A stretch of 64,000 nucleotides of DNA from Facklamia lactis (GTDB lineage Bacteria; Bacillota; Bacilli; Lactobacillales; Aerococcaceae). This document shows positions 26,271 through 34,774 of this stretch, piece after piece. The position numbers were made by a program, and so were the translations under genes. The number at the start of each line of letters is the position of its first letter. The first letter of the stretch is position 1. Location of the stretch: the NCBI RefSeq assembly GCF_015863205.1, contig NZ_JACBXQ010000002.1, positions 310,001 through 374,000 of the forward strand, in the 5' to 3' direction. The notes under the pieces are model-generated. The model made no database searches. It was not told the DNA's origin and saw only the letters and a program-made list of their open reading frames with translations.

Positions 26271-27146
26271 TTATCTACTTCGCTCTTTGGTCAATCGTTT
26301 CATTAAATCAGGCATCCATTCAGCCAAGGGATTAATCTGAAATCCTAAGTTCTCCGCTTTATCTGGAACCACATATTGATCATGTCGCGTCGATAAAGGG
26401 GCATAGTCAATTTCATCCTTAACAACCACCTGCAATTGATGACCAACCGCTTCCTCTAACCAGCTTATTATCTGACTAAATGGAACTGACTGATTGGAGC
26501 TAATATTCAGTATTCCTTCAATAGCATTCTCTATCGCCCACACAATAAAATCAGCTGCCATCGTTCCTTTAATATAATTTACATGGGCATCAAGATTATA
26601 TACTTCAATCACTTCATTTTTTAATGCTTTGTCAATATAGTGATGTAGACGTTGAGTGTAGTCATCATCATCTAGAACGATGGGAAAACGAAAAGCCGTC
26701 ACTTTGAAATCGTTTTGCTTGAAAAGAACAGACTCAACTTGTCTTTTACCTTCTCCATAGGTTATTTCTATCGTTGGATCAATTATATAAGTCATAGGAT
26801 CAAAATCCTCTTCATGAAAACCGCCAATTTGATCTCCATAGACGGCCATCGAGGAAGTGAAATAAACACGATCAGTCAATCCTCTCAAAACTTCTAGCAT
26901 ACGTTCCGCCTCTTCTCTCGTATAACAAATATTATTAAAGACTGCATCCCATCGTTGAGCTTGAACTTCCTTCCAACCAGAATGATCTTCTTGCTCAACA
27001 TCCAAGAGAATATGTGAAGTTCTTCCTACAAATGGATTCTTTTTATTTCCTCGAGTTGCAATAGTCACTTGATGTCCGTGGTCAAGAAGTAGCTGAACCG
27101 CTTTTTTACCAAAAAAATTGGTTCCCCCCAACACAAGTATTTTCAT
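26271..27146 (-). CDS. NAD-dependent epimerase/dehydratase (extended SDR)
   Basis: 291 residues. The Rossmann glycine motif is LGGTNFFGKKAV at the N-terminus; the SDR catalytic region is FTSSMAVYGD with a more distant TYGEGKRQVE (Y...K). The layout matches mRNA-binding/CSP41-like or nucleoside-diphosphate-sugar epimerases (RfbB-like). ATG at 27146 has GGAGG six bases upstream; the TTG 6 bases before it is a weaker start. The substrate is not evident. Confidence 0.82.
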   Translation of the reverse strand: MKILVLGGTNFFGKKAVQLLLDHGHQVTIATRGNKKNPFVGRTSHILLDVEQEDHSGWKEVQAQRWDAVFNNICYTREEAERMLEVLRGLTDRVYFTSSMAVYGDQIGGFHEEDFDPMTYIIDPTIEITYGEGKRQVESVLFKQNDFKVTAFRFPIVLDDDDYTQRLHHYIDKALKNEVIEVYNLDAHVNYIKGTMAADFIVWAIENAIEGILNISSNQSVPFSQIISWLEEAVGHQLQVVVKDEIDYAPLSTRHDQYVVPDKAENLGFQINPLAEWMPDLMKRLTKERSR

Positions 27147-27186
27147 CTTCAACCTCCAACATTTTTATTTGAGAGTTCCCTATATT

Positions 27187-27984
27187 TTACGCCCTCATAA
27201 AGTTTAAAATTCGTAGATTAAAATCTTTAGCTTCATGATAAGCAGCATGTCCTAAGTCTTGATACATATATATTCTACAATCAAGCTTTTCAGCAATCTC
27301 ATAGGAAGCTTGTCCCGTCACAACTTTATCTAATTGGCCTCCGATCACAAAGACTGGGCATTTGATCTTCTCTAATTGCTCGTATGTGTCACAGGTAAGA
27401 CAAGACTCTGACAAAATAATAAAACGTTCTTTATCTTTAGGCTGTTGAAGCTTTGCCAACAGAGGTATCAAGCTTTTATAACGATTAACATATTGTTCAG
27501 AATAAACTCTCATCATCATATCTCGAACCAAATTCTTTATATCGCCTTGTTGAGTATATTGAATCCATGTTTGTATGGCCTCTTCCAGAACAGGATTATT
27601 TCTTGAAAGCGTCACAGCTAGTACTAATTTATTTACTAAATCAGGTCGATGGATCGCCATATATTGGGCTATCATGCCTCCCTGGGAGACCCCAATCACA
27701 TCAGCTTTCGATATTTCTAACATATCCATAGCAACTTCAATATCTAAAGCTAAATCACTAACTGTCAGTCCTTTGTCAACCTTTGCTCGACGATCAAATA
27801 GATAGACTTTATAATCTTTAGCAAAGAGCCTATAGGCATGTGCAATGAAGAAAGCGAATCCGTGAATTCCTCGGGTGTTCAAACCCTGTATTAATACTAA
27901 AGGTTTTGTTCCCCTTCCAAAAGTAATATAGTTCAAAGTCGTATCTTGAAGATCTAAACTTCCTTCTCTCGGATTATAAATCAC
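27187..27984 (-). CDS. Alpha/beta hydrolase
   Basis: 265 residues, alpha/beta-hydrolase fold: oxyanion region VLIQGLNTRG, nucleophile elbow GVSQGG near residue 99, acid in VIGGQLDKV, and the histidine in DLGHAAYHE. The GTG start has GGAGGGG upstream. It is 40 bp upstream of the epimerase gene on the same strand, so probably cotranscribed. The substrate is unknown; lipid or carboxyl ester is most likely from the family. Confidence 0.85.
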   Translation of the reverse strand: MIYNPREGSLDLQDTTLNYITFGRGTKPLVLIQGLNTRGIHGFAFFIAHAYRLFAKDYKVYLFDRRAKVDKGLTVSDLALDIEVAMDMLEISKADVIGVSQGGMIAQYMAIHRPDLVNKLVLAVTLSRNNPVLEEAIQTWIQYTQQGDIKNLVRDMMMRVYSEQYVNRYKSLIPLLAKLQQPKDKERFIILSESCLTCDTYEQLEKIKCPVFVIGGQLDKVVTGQASYEIAEKLDCRIYMYQDLGHAAYHEAKDFNLRILNFMRA

Positions 27985-28090
27985 CTAATTAACCCCTCCA
28001 TTTTAAATAGCCTTACGAAATATACAACGAAACCATCTTCACCTTCATTCTGCATCTAATTACTCAATTTAAAGCAAAGTTTCCAGAATA

Positions 28091-28531
28091 CTATTTCAAA
28101 TCATACACCCAACTATCACCATCTTGGCGATAATAAAATTCACTTAAATTATCTTCCATAAACACACGCACCATATCCTCCATGTCAAGAGAAAGTTTCA
28201 GATTGACAAGGTTATCAATTGGCTCCCACCATACCTCTCCCTCTTCCGATGATACTAATTCACCTTCAAAATGATTCGTTTGATAAAGCAAAACCACAAA
28301 TCTTGTCTGATTTTCATACCAATCTTTAACCCCACATAATTGAGGCGAATAGATGGTTAGTCCCGTTTCTTCTTCCACTTCTCGGATGACTGCTTCCGTA
28401 AAGGACTCAGCCAATTCAACATGCCCTCCTGGAAAAGTAATTCCTGGCCAATCTTCCTTTTTTCTATCGATCACTAACACTTTATCCTCATTATGTATCA
28501 TGCACATATTCGTAAACTCTACTTTTTCCAT
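28091..28531 (-). CDS. Nudix hydrolase, 8-oxo-dGTP diphosphatase-like
   Basis: About 146 residues. The Nudix box GGHVELAESFTEAVIREVEEETG has all consensus positions (G, E, REVxEE, G). The N-terminus (MEKVEFTNMCMI) matches MutT-type enzymes that clean oxidised dNTPs. ATG at 28531 has GGAGG ten bases upstream; the in-frame ATG at 28552 comes before that site. It follows a nucleotidyltransferase-like gene by 45 bp. Confidence 0.85.
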   Translation of the reverse strand: MEKVEFTNMCMIHNEDKVLVIDRKKEDWPGITFPGGHVELAESFTEAVIREVEEETGLTIYSPQLCGVKDWYENQTRFVVLLYQTNHFEGELVSSEEGEVWWEPIDNLVNLKLSLDMEDMVRVFMEDNLSEFYYRQDGDSWVYDLK

Positions 28532-28576
28532 TAATGCTCTACCTCCGCCCATGCTTCATTCTATTAATAAACTTTT

Positions 28577-29098
28577 CTAGTCTTTATCGTAATTAATTTC
28601 TCTTCCTTCAGAGTCCAATTCTTCTAAATACTTTATTTTAAGAAAATCCTTACCATTATTCTGATCATTGCGATAGGAATCTTGCGCAGAAGCCTTATAG
28701 ATATTTAAATATTGTTCCTTGCTCGGCACGAGAAATTCAACCTCTTCTTTGATATGAGTTAACTCATCTTCCTCTACACCAGCAAAATCATACAATGAGG
28801 AAATACTACCAAACTCTACATGCAGATCCTCCTTCTTAAATTCATGCTCGTGTCGATCAATTAATTCGTATCCTAACTTTTGCATCATAGAATAAATCTT
28901 CTCCCAATCATAAATCCGCTGATCATCAGGAGCCTCCCATCCTCGAGGATCTCCTTTAACATGAATATCTAAATCCGTCGGTTGCCAAGATCGACGTGTA
29001 ATGTATTCTAATCCGACAGAACCCATTAAAGTTGGAATGATTCCAATTTTATTCAATTCTGCACAAATAATTAAAAATTCTCTATAATACTTATCCAT
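28577..29098 (-). CDS. Nucleotidyltransferase-fold protein, function unknown
   Basis: 173 residues. LMGSVGLEYITRRSWQPTDLDIHV at residues 24-47 has the G-S-x10-D-x-D pattern of polymerase-beta-like minimal nucleotidyltransferases, with a third acidic residue in LHVEFGS near 94. It is larger than MNT toxins/antitoxins and has no HEPN partner nearby. AACAGGAG precedes the ATG. It is probably cotranscribed with the downstream Nudix gene. Confidence 0.65.
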   Translation of the reverse strand: MDKYYREFLIICAELNKIGIIPTLMGSVGLEYITRRSWQPTDLDIHVKGDPRGWEAPDDQRIYDWEKIYSMMQKLGYELIDRHEHEFKKEDLHVEFGSISSLYDFAGVEEDELTHIKEEVEFLVPSKEQYLNIYKASAQDSYRNDQNNGKDFLKIKYLEELDSEGREINYDKD

Positions 29099-29200
29099 TT
29101 TCTTTCTCCTGTTATTTTGTCAATCAGACTATAAAAAAACAAATTCCTTAGATAATCTACAGTCCTTTTGAGTTAAAAAATATTTTCGCATTTTTTATCA

Positions 29201-29317
29201 TTATTTTCGTATTCTAATTTTAAATGTTTGAGGTGCTTTACGGTAAACCATGATTAAAGCAAAAACAATGTATAAAATCGAAATTGTAATAAAAATCGGC
29301 GCTACCCAAATCCCCCA
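29201..29317 (-). pseudogene. Possible 3' remnant of a membrane-protein gene
   Basis: A 38-codon open stretch on the minus strand, bounded upstream by a TGA, reads WGIWVAPIFITISILYIVFA followed by LIMVYRKAPQTFKIRIRK. This is one hydrophobic helix with a positive-inside tail, without start codon or ribosome binding site. It looks like the surviving end of an integral membrane protein. The rest of 29099-29527 holds no gene that I can see. Confidence 0.35.
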
Positions 29318-29428
29318 TCAGACTTTAAAATTTAGTAAACTTTCTTGTTTTTGACAAATCTATCCTCGTATTCTATCTGTTAAACAATTACTGTTATTAT
29401 TTGTATTATACAACTGTTCCTTCATAAA

Positions 29429-29458
29429 AGGCACCCCACTTTTTCAAGCGAAGTGCCT
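29429..29458 (-). terminator. Terminator-like hairpin after the HIT gene
   Basis: On the minus strand AGGCACTT...AAGT-bulge-GCCT is followed by TTTTAT. The stem is short with a bulge. Confidence 0.4.
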
Positions 29459-29527
29459 GTCCTATGAGTAAAATCGGCTACTTCTGACATGAATAGTTTC
29501 TTAAAAGATACCTTTTTACTCTCTGCA

Positions 29528-29989
29528 TTACTTTAATAAATGATCTAATTCTATTAGAAGTCTTGTCTTTAATTCTTCACGTTCTTCGGGTGAAGGCCGA
29601 GATGATTCATCGTACATTTTCTCCATCGGATACCACCACACAGGCCCTTTCCCGTTATTACCGTAATTTTCAATATCTCCTGCTACCCTAGGGAAAAGAT
29701 GCCAATGAACATGACTATCTCCATTCCCTAGTAGTTCATAATTCATTTTCTCCGCATTAAAAGCGACTGCTACCGCTTCGCCTACCAGTGACATTTCTTC
29801 TAAAAATTTTAATTTGACTTCTTTCTTTAATTCATATAATTCTGTTACATGTTGCTTACCTAAAAATAGAGTATAACCTTCAAAATGTTGGTGGTCCCCT
29901 ATCACCACATAACCTGTTTCTAATTCTTTAACGAAATTGGGATTAACTCCCTTCTTAATCATTTCTATTCTTTCACAAATAAGACACAT
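29528..29989 (-). CDS. HIT-family nucleotide hydrolase/transferase
   Basis: 153 residues. The histidine triad is HVHWHLFPR near residues 93-101, and the N-terminal CLICERI has a CxxC found in many HIT proteins. The C-terminal part GPVWWYPMEKM differs from the classic Hint proteins and resembles a Firmicute branch of unknown substrate. AAGGAGAAC precedes the ATG. Single gene. Confidence 0.88.
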   Translation of the reverse strand: MCLICERIEMIKKGVNPNFVKELETGYVVIGDHQHFEGYTLFLGKQHVTELYELKKEVKLKFLEEMSLVGEAVAVAFNAEKMNYELLGNGDSHVHWHLFPRVAGDIENYGNNGKGPVWWYPMEKMYDESSRPSPEEREELKTRLLIELDHLLK

Positions 29990-30037
29990 ATTGTTCTCCT
30001 TCCAGTTAATGATACCTACCTAAACGATCCAGCTACT

Positions 30038-31180
30038 CTATTCTGATTTTATGTTGAGTGACTGCTTAAAATCTAGTAATGTTTTGACGTATTCTTTTGG
30101 CAAATCATCATGAATATCATGCATGGACTGGAAACCTTCTATCAAGGTGCTCCCCTCAATTAATTCCTTTACTCTGTGCGCATCTTGCTCATCCATAGCA
30201 GAAATCAGCCATCCTTCTGACGTATAGTAAGACGGAGCCGTCTCCTTTGGCGGTGCCACATGAAGAACAAAAGTCGGACATTTGATCTGACGTAGTATAG
30301 CCTCCTGATCTAACCCACTGAAAAAACTAAAATCATAGAATGACTTTCCAAACTGTAAATCATAATCACCTGTACCGTCTTGCTGATTGGCTGTGATTTG
30401 TAATAACCTGTTGATGCCGAGTTCCGGTGGATAATACCAGATAACAGGTAGTTGACTTGGATCCTTCTTAAACTTCTTTAAAGCGGGTTCCGCCACAATC
30501 TGACTCCAATGATCCTTCCCCTCTTTATTGAAAAACATCTTCATCGGATTATTTTTGACTGAATATTCGAAATAAGTCATATTAGGTTTATTGGTTAAAT
30601 AATCATTAATATTCTTAAAATCGATATAAGAAAAGGTGTCTTCTGCTCTTCCCTTCTCCGTTGAGAAAAAAGGGCCGTCTTCTAATACTATACCCTTGAC
30701 CTGGTCTGGGTGAAAGGCTGCAACATAAGCCGTAATAAGCGCTCCTGATGAATGCCCAGAAAGAATCGCTGTTGCCTTGACTCTTTCCTTGATAAAGGAG
30801 GCAAGATCATCTCCAATCGTTTTGATATTATACAAACCAGCCTTTTTACTTGATTTACCGTGACCATAATAATCAGGAGCAAAAACATGAAAATGTTTAG
30901 ACAATTCAGGTAACACTTTATGATAGTCTTTTGAATCAACCATTTGTCCATGTAATAATACTAGCTCTGGTCCGTTATCTGGCCCCTCCAAATAGTAAAT
31001 TTCTCGCTCCCCTTCTAACCAATAAGTCTTTTCTTTAAAACCTAAACGAACCCCTTCTTTTTCCATAAACTTTTGACCAGTATAATCATAATTAAGATTT
31101 CTCCAAGCATATAAGCAAACGGCAAAGCATACAACGAGTCCACCTACGCCCAAAATTTTTAAAATTTTATACTTATTCAC
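30038..31180 (-). CDS. Membrane-anchored alpha/beta hydrolase
   Basis: About 380 residues. One N-terminal membrane helix (ILGVGGLVVCFAVCLYAW) is followed by an extracytoplasmic alpha/beta-hydrolase domain with LLHGQMVDS, nucleophile GHSSGAL, and C-terminal catalytic H in the SMHDIHDDLP region. I chose GTG at 31180 because the AbrB gene ends at 31173 and GGAGG lies nine bases upstream; the frame is open to 31264 but that part overlaps the AbrB gene. The overlap suggests coupling with the AbrB-type regulator. Confidence 0.8.
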   Translation of the reverse strand: MNKYKILKILGVGGLVVCFAVCLYAWRNLNYDYTGQKFMEKEGVRLGFKEKTYWLEGEREIYYLEGPDNGPELVLLHGQMVDSKDYHKVLPELSKHFHVFAPDYYGHGKSSKKAGLYNIKTIGDDLASFIKERVKATAILSGHSSGALITAYVAAFHPDQVKGIVLEDGPFFSTEKGRAEDTFSYIDFKNINDYLTNKPNMTYFEYSVKNNPMKMFFNKEGKDHWSQIVAEPALKKFKKDPSQLPVIWYYPPELGINRLLQITANQQDGTGDYDLQFGKSFYDFSFFSGLDQEAILRQIKCPTFVLHVAPPKETAPSYYTSEGWLISAMDEQDAHRVKELIEGSTLIEGFQSMHDIHDDLPKEYVKTLLDFKQSLNIKSE

Positions 31181-31391
31181 TCTCGAGGTCCTCCATAATA
31201 TTTGTGAAAATGGTGGAGGCCGTTTCCCCATTAAGAATTGCCAGGCCTTTTTTCTCATCTCCAAGTATCAATACATTGTCCCCAGGCTGAATAGAGAATA
31301 TTTCCCTTGCTTCCTTTGGAATCACTATCTGCCCTTTTGTTCCCACCTTTGCATTCCAAGCATGTAATGTTTTGTTTTGCTTACTTCTCAA
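31173..31391 (-). CDS. AbrB/SpoVT-type DNA-binding protein
   Basis: 72 residues. The swapped-hairpin domain WNAKVGTKGQIVIPKEAREIFSIQPGDNVLILGD spans residues 12-46, with a short acidic tail. The start is TTG at 31391 with AGGAGG eight bases upstream. It resembles AbrB-like transcription factors or MazE-type antitoxins, but no toxin is adjacent. Its stop overlaps the start of the anchored hydrolase by 8 bp, so it most likely regulates that operon. Confidence 0.85.
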   Translation of the reverse strand: MRSKQNKTLHAWNAKVGTKGQIVIPKEAREIFSIQPGDNVLILGDEKKGLAILNGETASTIFTNIMEDLESE

Positions 31392-31546
31392 TTATTTTCC
31401 CTCCTTTTACGACTGACCAAAGTATGAAAAGTATGAATTTGCATACATTATATACTATCACTTTATTTTTAGCTACTTTTCTGTTTAGCTACATTGATCG
31501 TTTTGTATTTACTACATCTTCTTAGCTATGTCATCATACAACGAAA

Positions 31547-31591
31547 TAAAAGAGCCTCTTACTTTTAAATAAGTAAAAGACCCTCACTATG
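31547..31591 (-). terminator. Terminator-like hairpin after the DeoR gene
   Basis: On the minus strand the imperfect repeat AGGGTCTTTTACTT / AAGTAAGAGGCTC is followed by TTTTATTT. The stem contains mismatches. Confidence 0.45.
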
Positions 31592-31666
31592 ATTTAAAAT
31601 TTCCTACCTTCTAAATAAAAAATTAAAGCCATAGATTACTAACCACATCACTTTGCTAAGTATAAG

Positions 31667-32425
31667 TTAAACCCTTAATACATTAATATGTTCAGGTATT
31701 TCATATTGGCTAATATTAAAATTTGTATCGGTAATAATATTATTTATTTCATCCATAGAAACTACTTTAAACATTGCATTTTTATTAAACTTCGTATGAT
31801 CAACCAAAATATATGATTCATTTGCCGCACGGATCATTCCTAATTTAGATGTGGCTACATCTAAATCGGATTGGAATATTCCAGAGGTTAAATCTACTGA
31901 CATTACTCCAATAAAAGCCAGATCAACGTTGAAATTTTCATAAAACTTAAAATTAATCATACCTGAAGTTATCGTATTAAAATCATTGATAATATTACCC
32001 CCTGCAAAAATAAGATTGATATTTTTATTATCCTTTAAAATGTTATAAATAATAAAATCATTAATTATGACGGTCACATTTTTTAAACACCTCATCAATT
32101 TGGCTAACTCTCTTGTTGTAGTTCCACCATCAAGTATAAGACAGTCATTCTCTTCAATTATTTGGTAAGCCGCTTCAGCAATTCTTCTCTTCTCATCTAT
32201 ATATGATATGCTTCTCTCTTCATAACTTTCTTCTGCATATAGAACATTACTAATTGTTGCCCCGCCATGAACTCTTCTAACTAATCTTTTCGCGCTTAGT
32301 TCATTTAAATCCCTTCTAATTGTCATAGGTGTCACTTTAAATTTATTAACAAGCTCATTGACTGATACCATCTGATGCTCATATATATAGTTCAAAATAT
32401 CCGTTTGTCGAATTTGTTTATTCAT
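31667..32425 (-). CDS. DeoR/GlpR-family transcriptional repressor
   Basis: 252 residues. N-terminal winged HTH (ILNYIYEHQMVSVNELVNKFKVTPMTIRRDLNEL, with the family's RRDLNxL) and a DeoRC sensor domain with ILDGGTTTRELAKLM and VDHTKF. Members sense phosphorylated sugars or polyols. ATG at 32425 is preceded by AGGGTG. It is divergent from the GDPD/ABC/HAD operon, and inverted repeats fill the shared intergenic region, so it most likely represses that operon and itself. The effector could be glycerol-3-phosphate (inference). Confidence 0.9.
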   Translation of the reverse strand: MNKQIRQTDILNYIYEHQMVSVNELVNKFKVTPMTIRRDLNELSAKRLVRRVHGGATISNVLYAEESYEERSISYIDEKRRIAEAAYQIIEENDCLILDGGTTTRELAKLMRCLKNVTVIINDFIIYNILKDNKNINLIFAGGNIINDFNTITSGMINFKFYENFNVDLAFIGVMSVDLTSGIFQSDLDVATSKLGMIRAANESYILVDHTKFNKNAMFKVVSMDEINNIITDTNFNISQYEIPEHINVLRV

Positions 32426-32480
32426 AATGTACACACCCTACACATAGATATCCTCCTCTTAAATGTTAAAAACATGTTCG

Positions 32481-32516
32481 ATAAATGTTCTTTCTCTACA
32501 AAAAAAGAACATTTAT
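32481..32516. promoter_or_regulatory. Candidate operator of the DeoR repressor (13-bp inverted repeat)
   Basis: ATAAATGTTCTTT (32481-32493) and AAAGAACATTTAT (32504-32516) are perfect inverted arms around a 10-base spacer, just upstream of the deoR-type gene. Further related half-sites lie beside them (ATGTTAAAAACAT at 32463-32475). A second pair, CTTATA / TATAAG, lies near 32585-32603. On position alone these are the best operator candidates for the divergent region. Confidence 0.55.
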
Positions 32517-32690
32517 ATACAAATTTTCAATTAAAAATTTACCCAAGCTTTACCTTAAATTGAATATAAATTTACAATGAACTCTTATACTTAAATTATA
32601 AGTTTAAAAGTCAACTTTTGAAAGGAAGTGTTAATTCAGCCCCTTAATCTGTTTCCCTGCGACATTGACAATTAATAAAGAGGTAATAAT

Positions 32691-33449
32691 ATGACAATAA
32701 TATCAGCCCACAGAGGATTTAGTGCAAAATTTCCTGAAAATACCCTAATTGCTTTTCAAAAAGCAATTGAAGTAGGCGCGGACAGTATTGAAATTGATGT
32801 TCACTTAACTAAAGATAATATTCCTGTTATTTGCCATGACGAAAGAATAAATCGAACTTCTGATGGTGAAGGTTATATTAAAGACTTTACAGTCGAAGAA
32901 CTAAAACAATTTAATTTTTGTATATCTTTTTCTGATTACCTCGAATGGGCAGAAAAAGATGATCAGTACATAAGAATAATGACTTTAGAAGAGCTTCTCA
33001 TTTGGTCTTTAAATCATAATTTTATATTAAACATTGAATTAAAAAACAATGTATTGGCATACAAAGGTTTAGAGGAAACCGTTGTAAAACTAATAAATCA
33101 ATATCAACTACATAAAAGAGTGCTTATTAGCTCCTTTAATCACTATTCTCTTCAAAAAGTTAAACAACTTGATAAAAATATTAAAGTTGGTGCAATAGAA
33201 TTTTCAAACATAATTAACCCTGGAGATTATTGCCATAAAAATGGCATTGATTACTATCATCCTAACTATGAATCAATAGATGAAAACAACATACAAAATT
33301 GCTTTGATAACAATATTCAAATTGTATCTGGAGTAGTTGATTCGCCTGAAAGAATAAAAGATTTATTAGCTTTAAATCTCTATATCATCACAACCAATCA
33401 ACCGGAATTAGCCTATTCTATAAGAGAATTTAATCGAACCATAGATTAA
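32691..33449 (+). CDS. Glycerophosphodiester phosphodiesterase (cytoplasmic, UgpQ-like)
   Basis: 252 residues. The GDPD signature is HRGFSAKFPENTLIAFQKAIEVG with the catalytic H and E, then IEIDVHLTKDNIPVICHDERINRTSDG. It hydrolyses glycerophosphodiesters such as glycerophosphocholine to glycerol-3-phosphate and an alcohol. There is no signal peptide, so it acts on imported substrate. As first gene of the operon before the ABC importer, it fits a Ugp-like scavenging route. AGAGG precedes the ATG. Confidence 0.93.
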   Translation: MTIISAHRGFSAKFPENTLIAFQKAIEVGADSIEIDVHLTKDNIPVICHDERINRTSDGEGYIKDFTVEELKQFNFCISFSDYLEWAEKDDQYIRIMTLEELLIWSLNHNFILNIELKNNVLAYKGLEETVVKLINQYQLHKRVLISSFNHYSLQKVKQLDKNIKVGAIEFSNIINPGDYCHKNGIDYYHPNYESIDENNIQNCFDNNIQIVSGVVDSPERIKDLLALNLYIITTNQPELAYSIREFNRTID

Positions 33450-33481
33450 AAATAAATACAAATATGTGAAGGAGAAATTTT

Positions 33482-34756
33482 ATGAAATTTTTTAGTAAAT
33501 TATTATTAAGTATTACTTCCTTATCACTAGTATCATTAGCTCCTGTCCAAGTTTTTGCACAAGAGGATAAAATTGAGATTGAATTTTGGTTCGCCAACGG
33601 CGGAAAAGTTGAAGAAGCTAATCAAGCTATTGTTGAAAATTTCAATAACTCACAAGATGAAATCCATGTGACTGCAACATTTCAAGGAAATTATGATGAA
33701 CAATTCACAAAAACACAACAAGCTTTTGCAGCAAATGATCAACCAGAAATTTTTGTCATCGATACTCCATACTTGGAAGTCGCTAACGAAAATGGGATGT
33801 TAGAACCTATACAACCCTTAATCGAACGAGATAGCGAAGAAGTAAATTTTGAAGATTTTATTGAAGGTGTTCTTGGAAATTCTTATATAGAAGACGAACT
33901 CATGGGATTACCATATTTCAAATCCACACCTATTTTATATGTAAATAAAACATTATTAGACAAAACTGATTTCACTCTTGAAGATCTCGGGTCTTGGGAA
34001 GGTTTATCAGGAGCTATTCGTGCCATTGACAATGGTGATGATATTAACGGCATTACTATGCACCTTTATGATTGGATCTTTCAATCATTTTTAGAACAAG
34101 GTAACGGAACTGTTATGAATGAAGATAGAACAGAATATACTGTCAACAGTCAAGCCGGAGTCGAAGCCATGGATTTTATGAGAGAATTAGTTGAAGAAGA
34201 AGTCTGGAAAATTCCAGCTGGAGGAGAAACCGGAAGTTCTACATTCAGCGATTTTTCTGCAGGTGTTTCAGGATTCGCATTCTCATCTACAGCTGATTTA
34301 ACTAACTATTTAGAAGCTGCTCAAGAAGGTGGATTTGAATTATCAGCAGTTATGTTACCAGAAAAAGAAAAACATAGTGTAGATGGAGGCGGTTGTCAAA
34401 TTGTACTTGCGTCAGGATTAGACGAAGAACATAAAGAAGCAGCTTGGAAATTCATTAAATTTGCAACATCCGCAGAACAAAACTTTGTTAATTTAGAAAT
34501 AACTGGTTATCTTCCAATACGCCATTCAACAGTTGAATTGAACGAGTATAAACAGTTAATAGAAGATCAACCGTTATACAAAGTTGCGTATGAACAATTA
34601 GAATTTGCTGGACCTGCTCCTCAACACCCAACTATTCAAGAAGCACACACAATATGGTTGGAAGAAATGGAACGTATGTTCAATGATCTAGAAAACATCT
34701 CCACGCAAGACGCTTTAGATCGAACAGTAGAAAGAGCTAATTTACTTCTAAATTAA
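33482..34756 (+). CDS. ABC transporter solute-binding protein (family 1, UgpB-like), secreted without lipobox
   Basis: 424 residues. The signal peptide ends at VFA (residues 24-26), followed by QEDKIEIEFWFANGGKVEEANQAIVENFN, the start of a typical SBP_bac_1 fold. Most binding proteins of Firmicutes carry a lipobox cysteine; none is present here, so how it stays at the cell surface is not clear. The context (GDPD, DeoR) suggests glycerophosphodiesters or glycerol-3-phosphate as ligand; sugars remain possible. GAAGGAG precedes the ATG. Confidence 0.88.
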   Translation: MKFFSKLLLSITSLSLVSLAPVQVFAQEDKIEIEFWFANGGKVEEANQAIVENFNNSQDEIHVTATFQGNYDEQFTKTQQAFAANDQPEIFVIDTPYLEVANENGMLEPIQPLIERDSEEVNFEDFIEGVLGNSYIEDELMGLPYFKSTPILYVNKTLLDKTDFTLEDLGSWEGLSGAIRAIDNGDDINGITMHLYDWIFQSFLEQGNGTVMNEDRTEYTVNSQAGVEAMDFMRELVEEEVWKIPAGGETGSSTFSDFSAGVSGFAFSSTADLTNYLEAAQEGGFELSAVMLPEKEKHSVDGGGCQIVLASGLDEEHKEAAWKFIKFATSAEQNFVNLEITGYLPIRHSTVELNEYKQLIEDQPLYKVAYEQLEFAGPAPQHPTIQEAHTIWLEEMERMFNDLENISTQDALDRTVERANLLLN

Positions 34757-34774
34757 CAATTGGGGAGGCATAAA

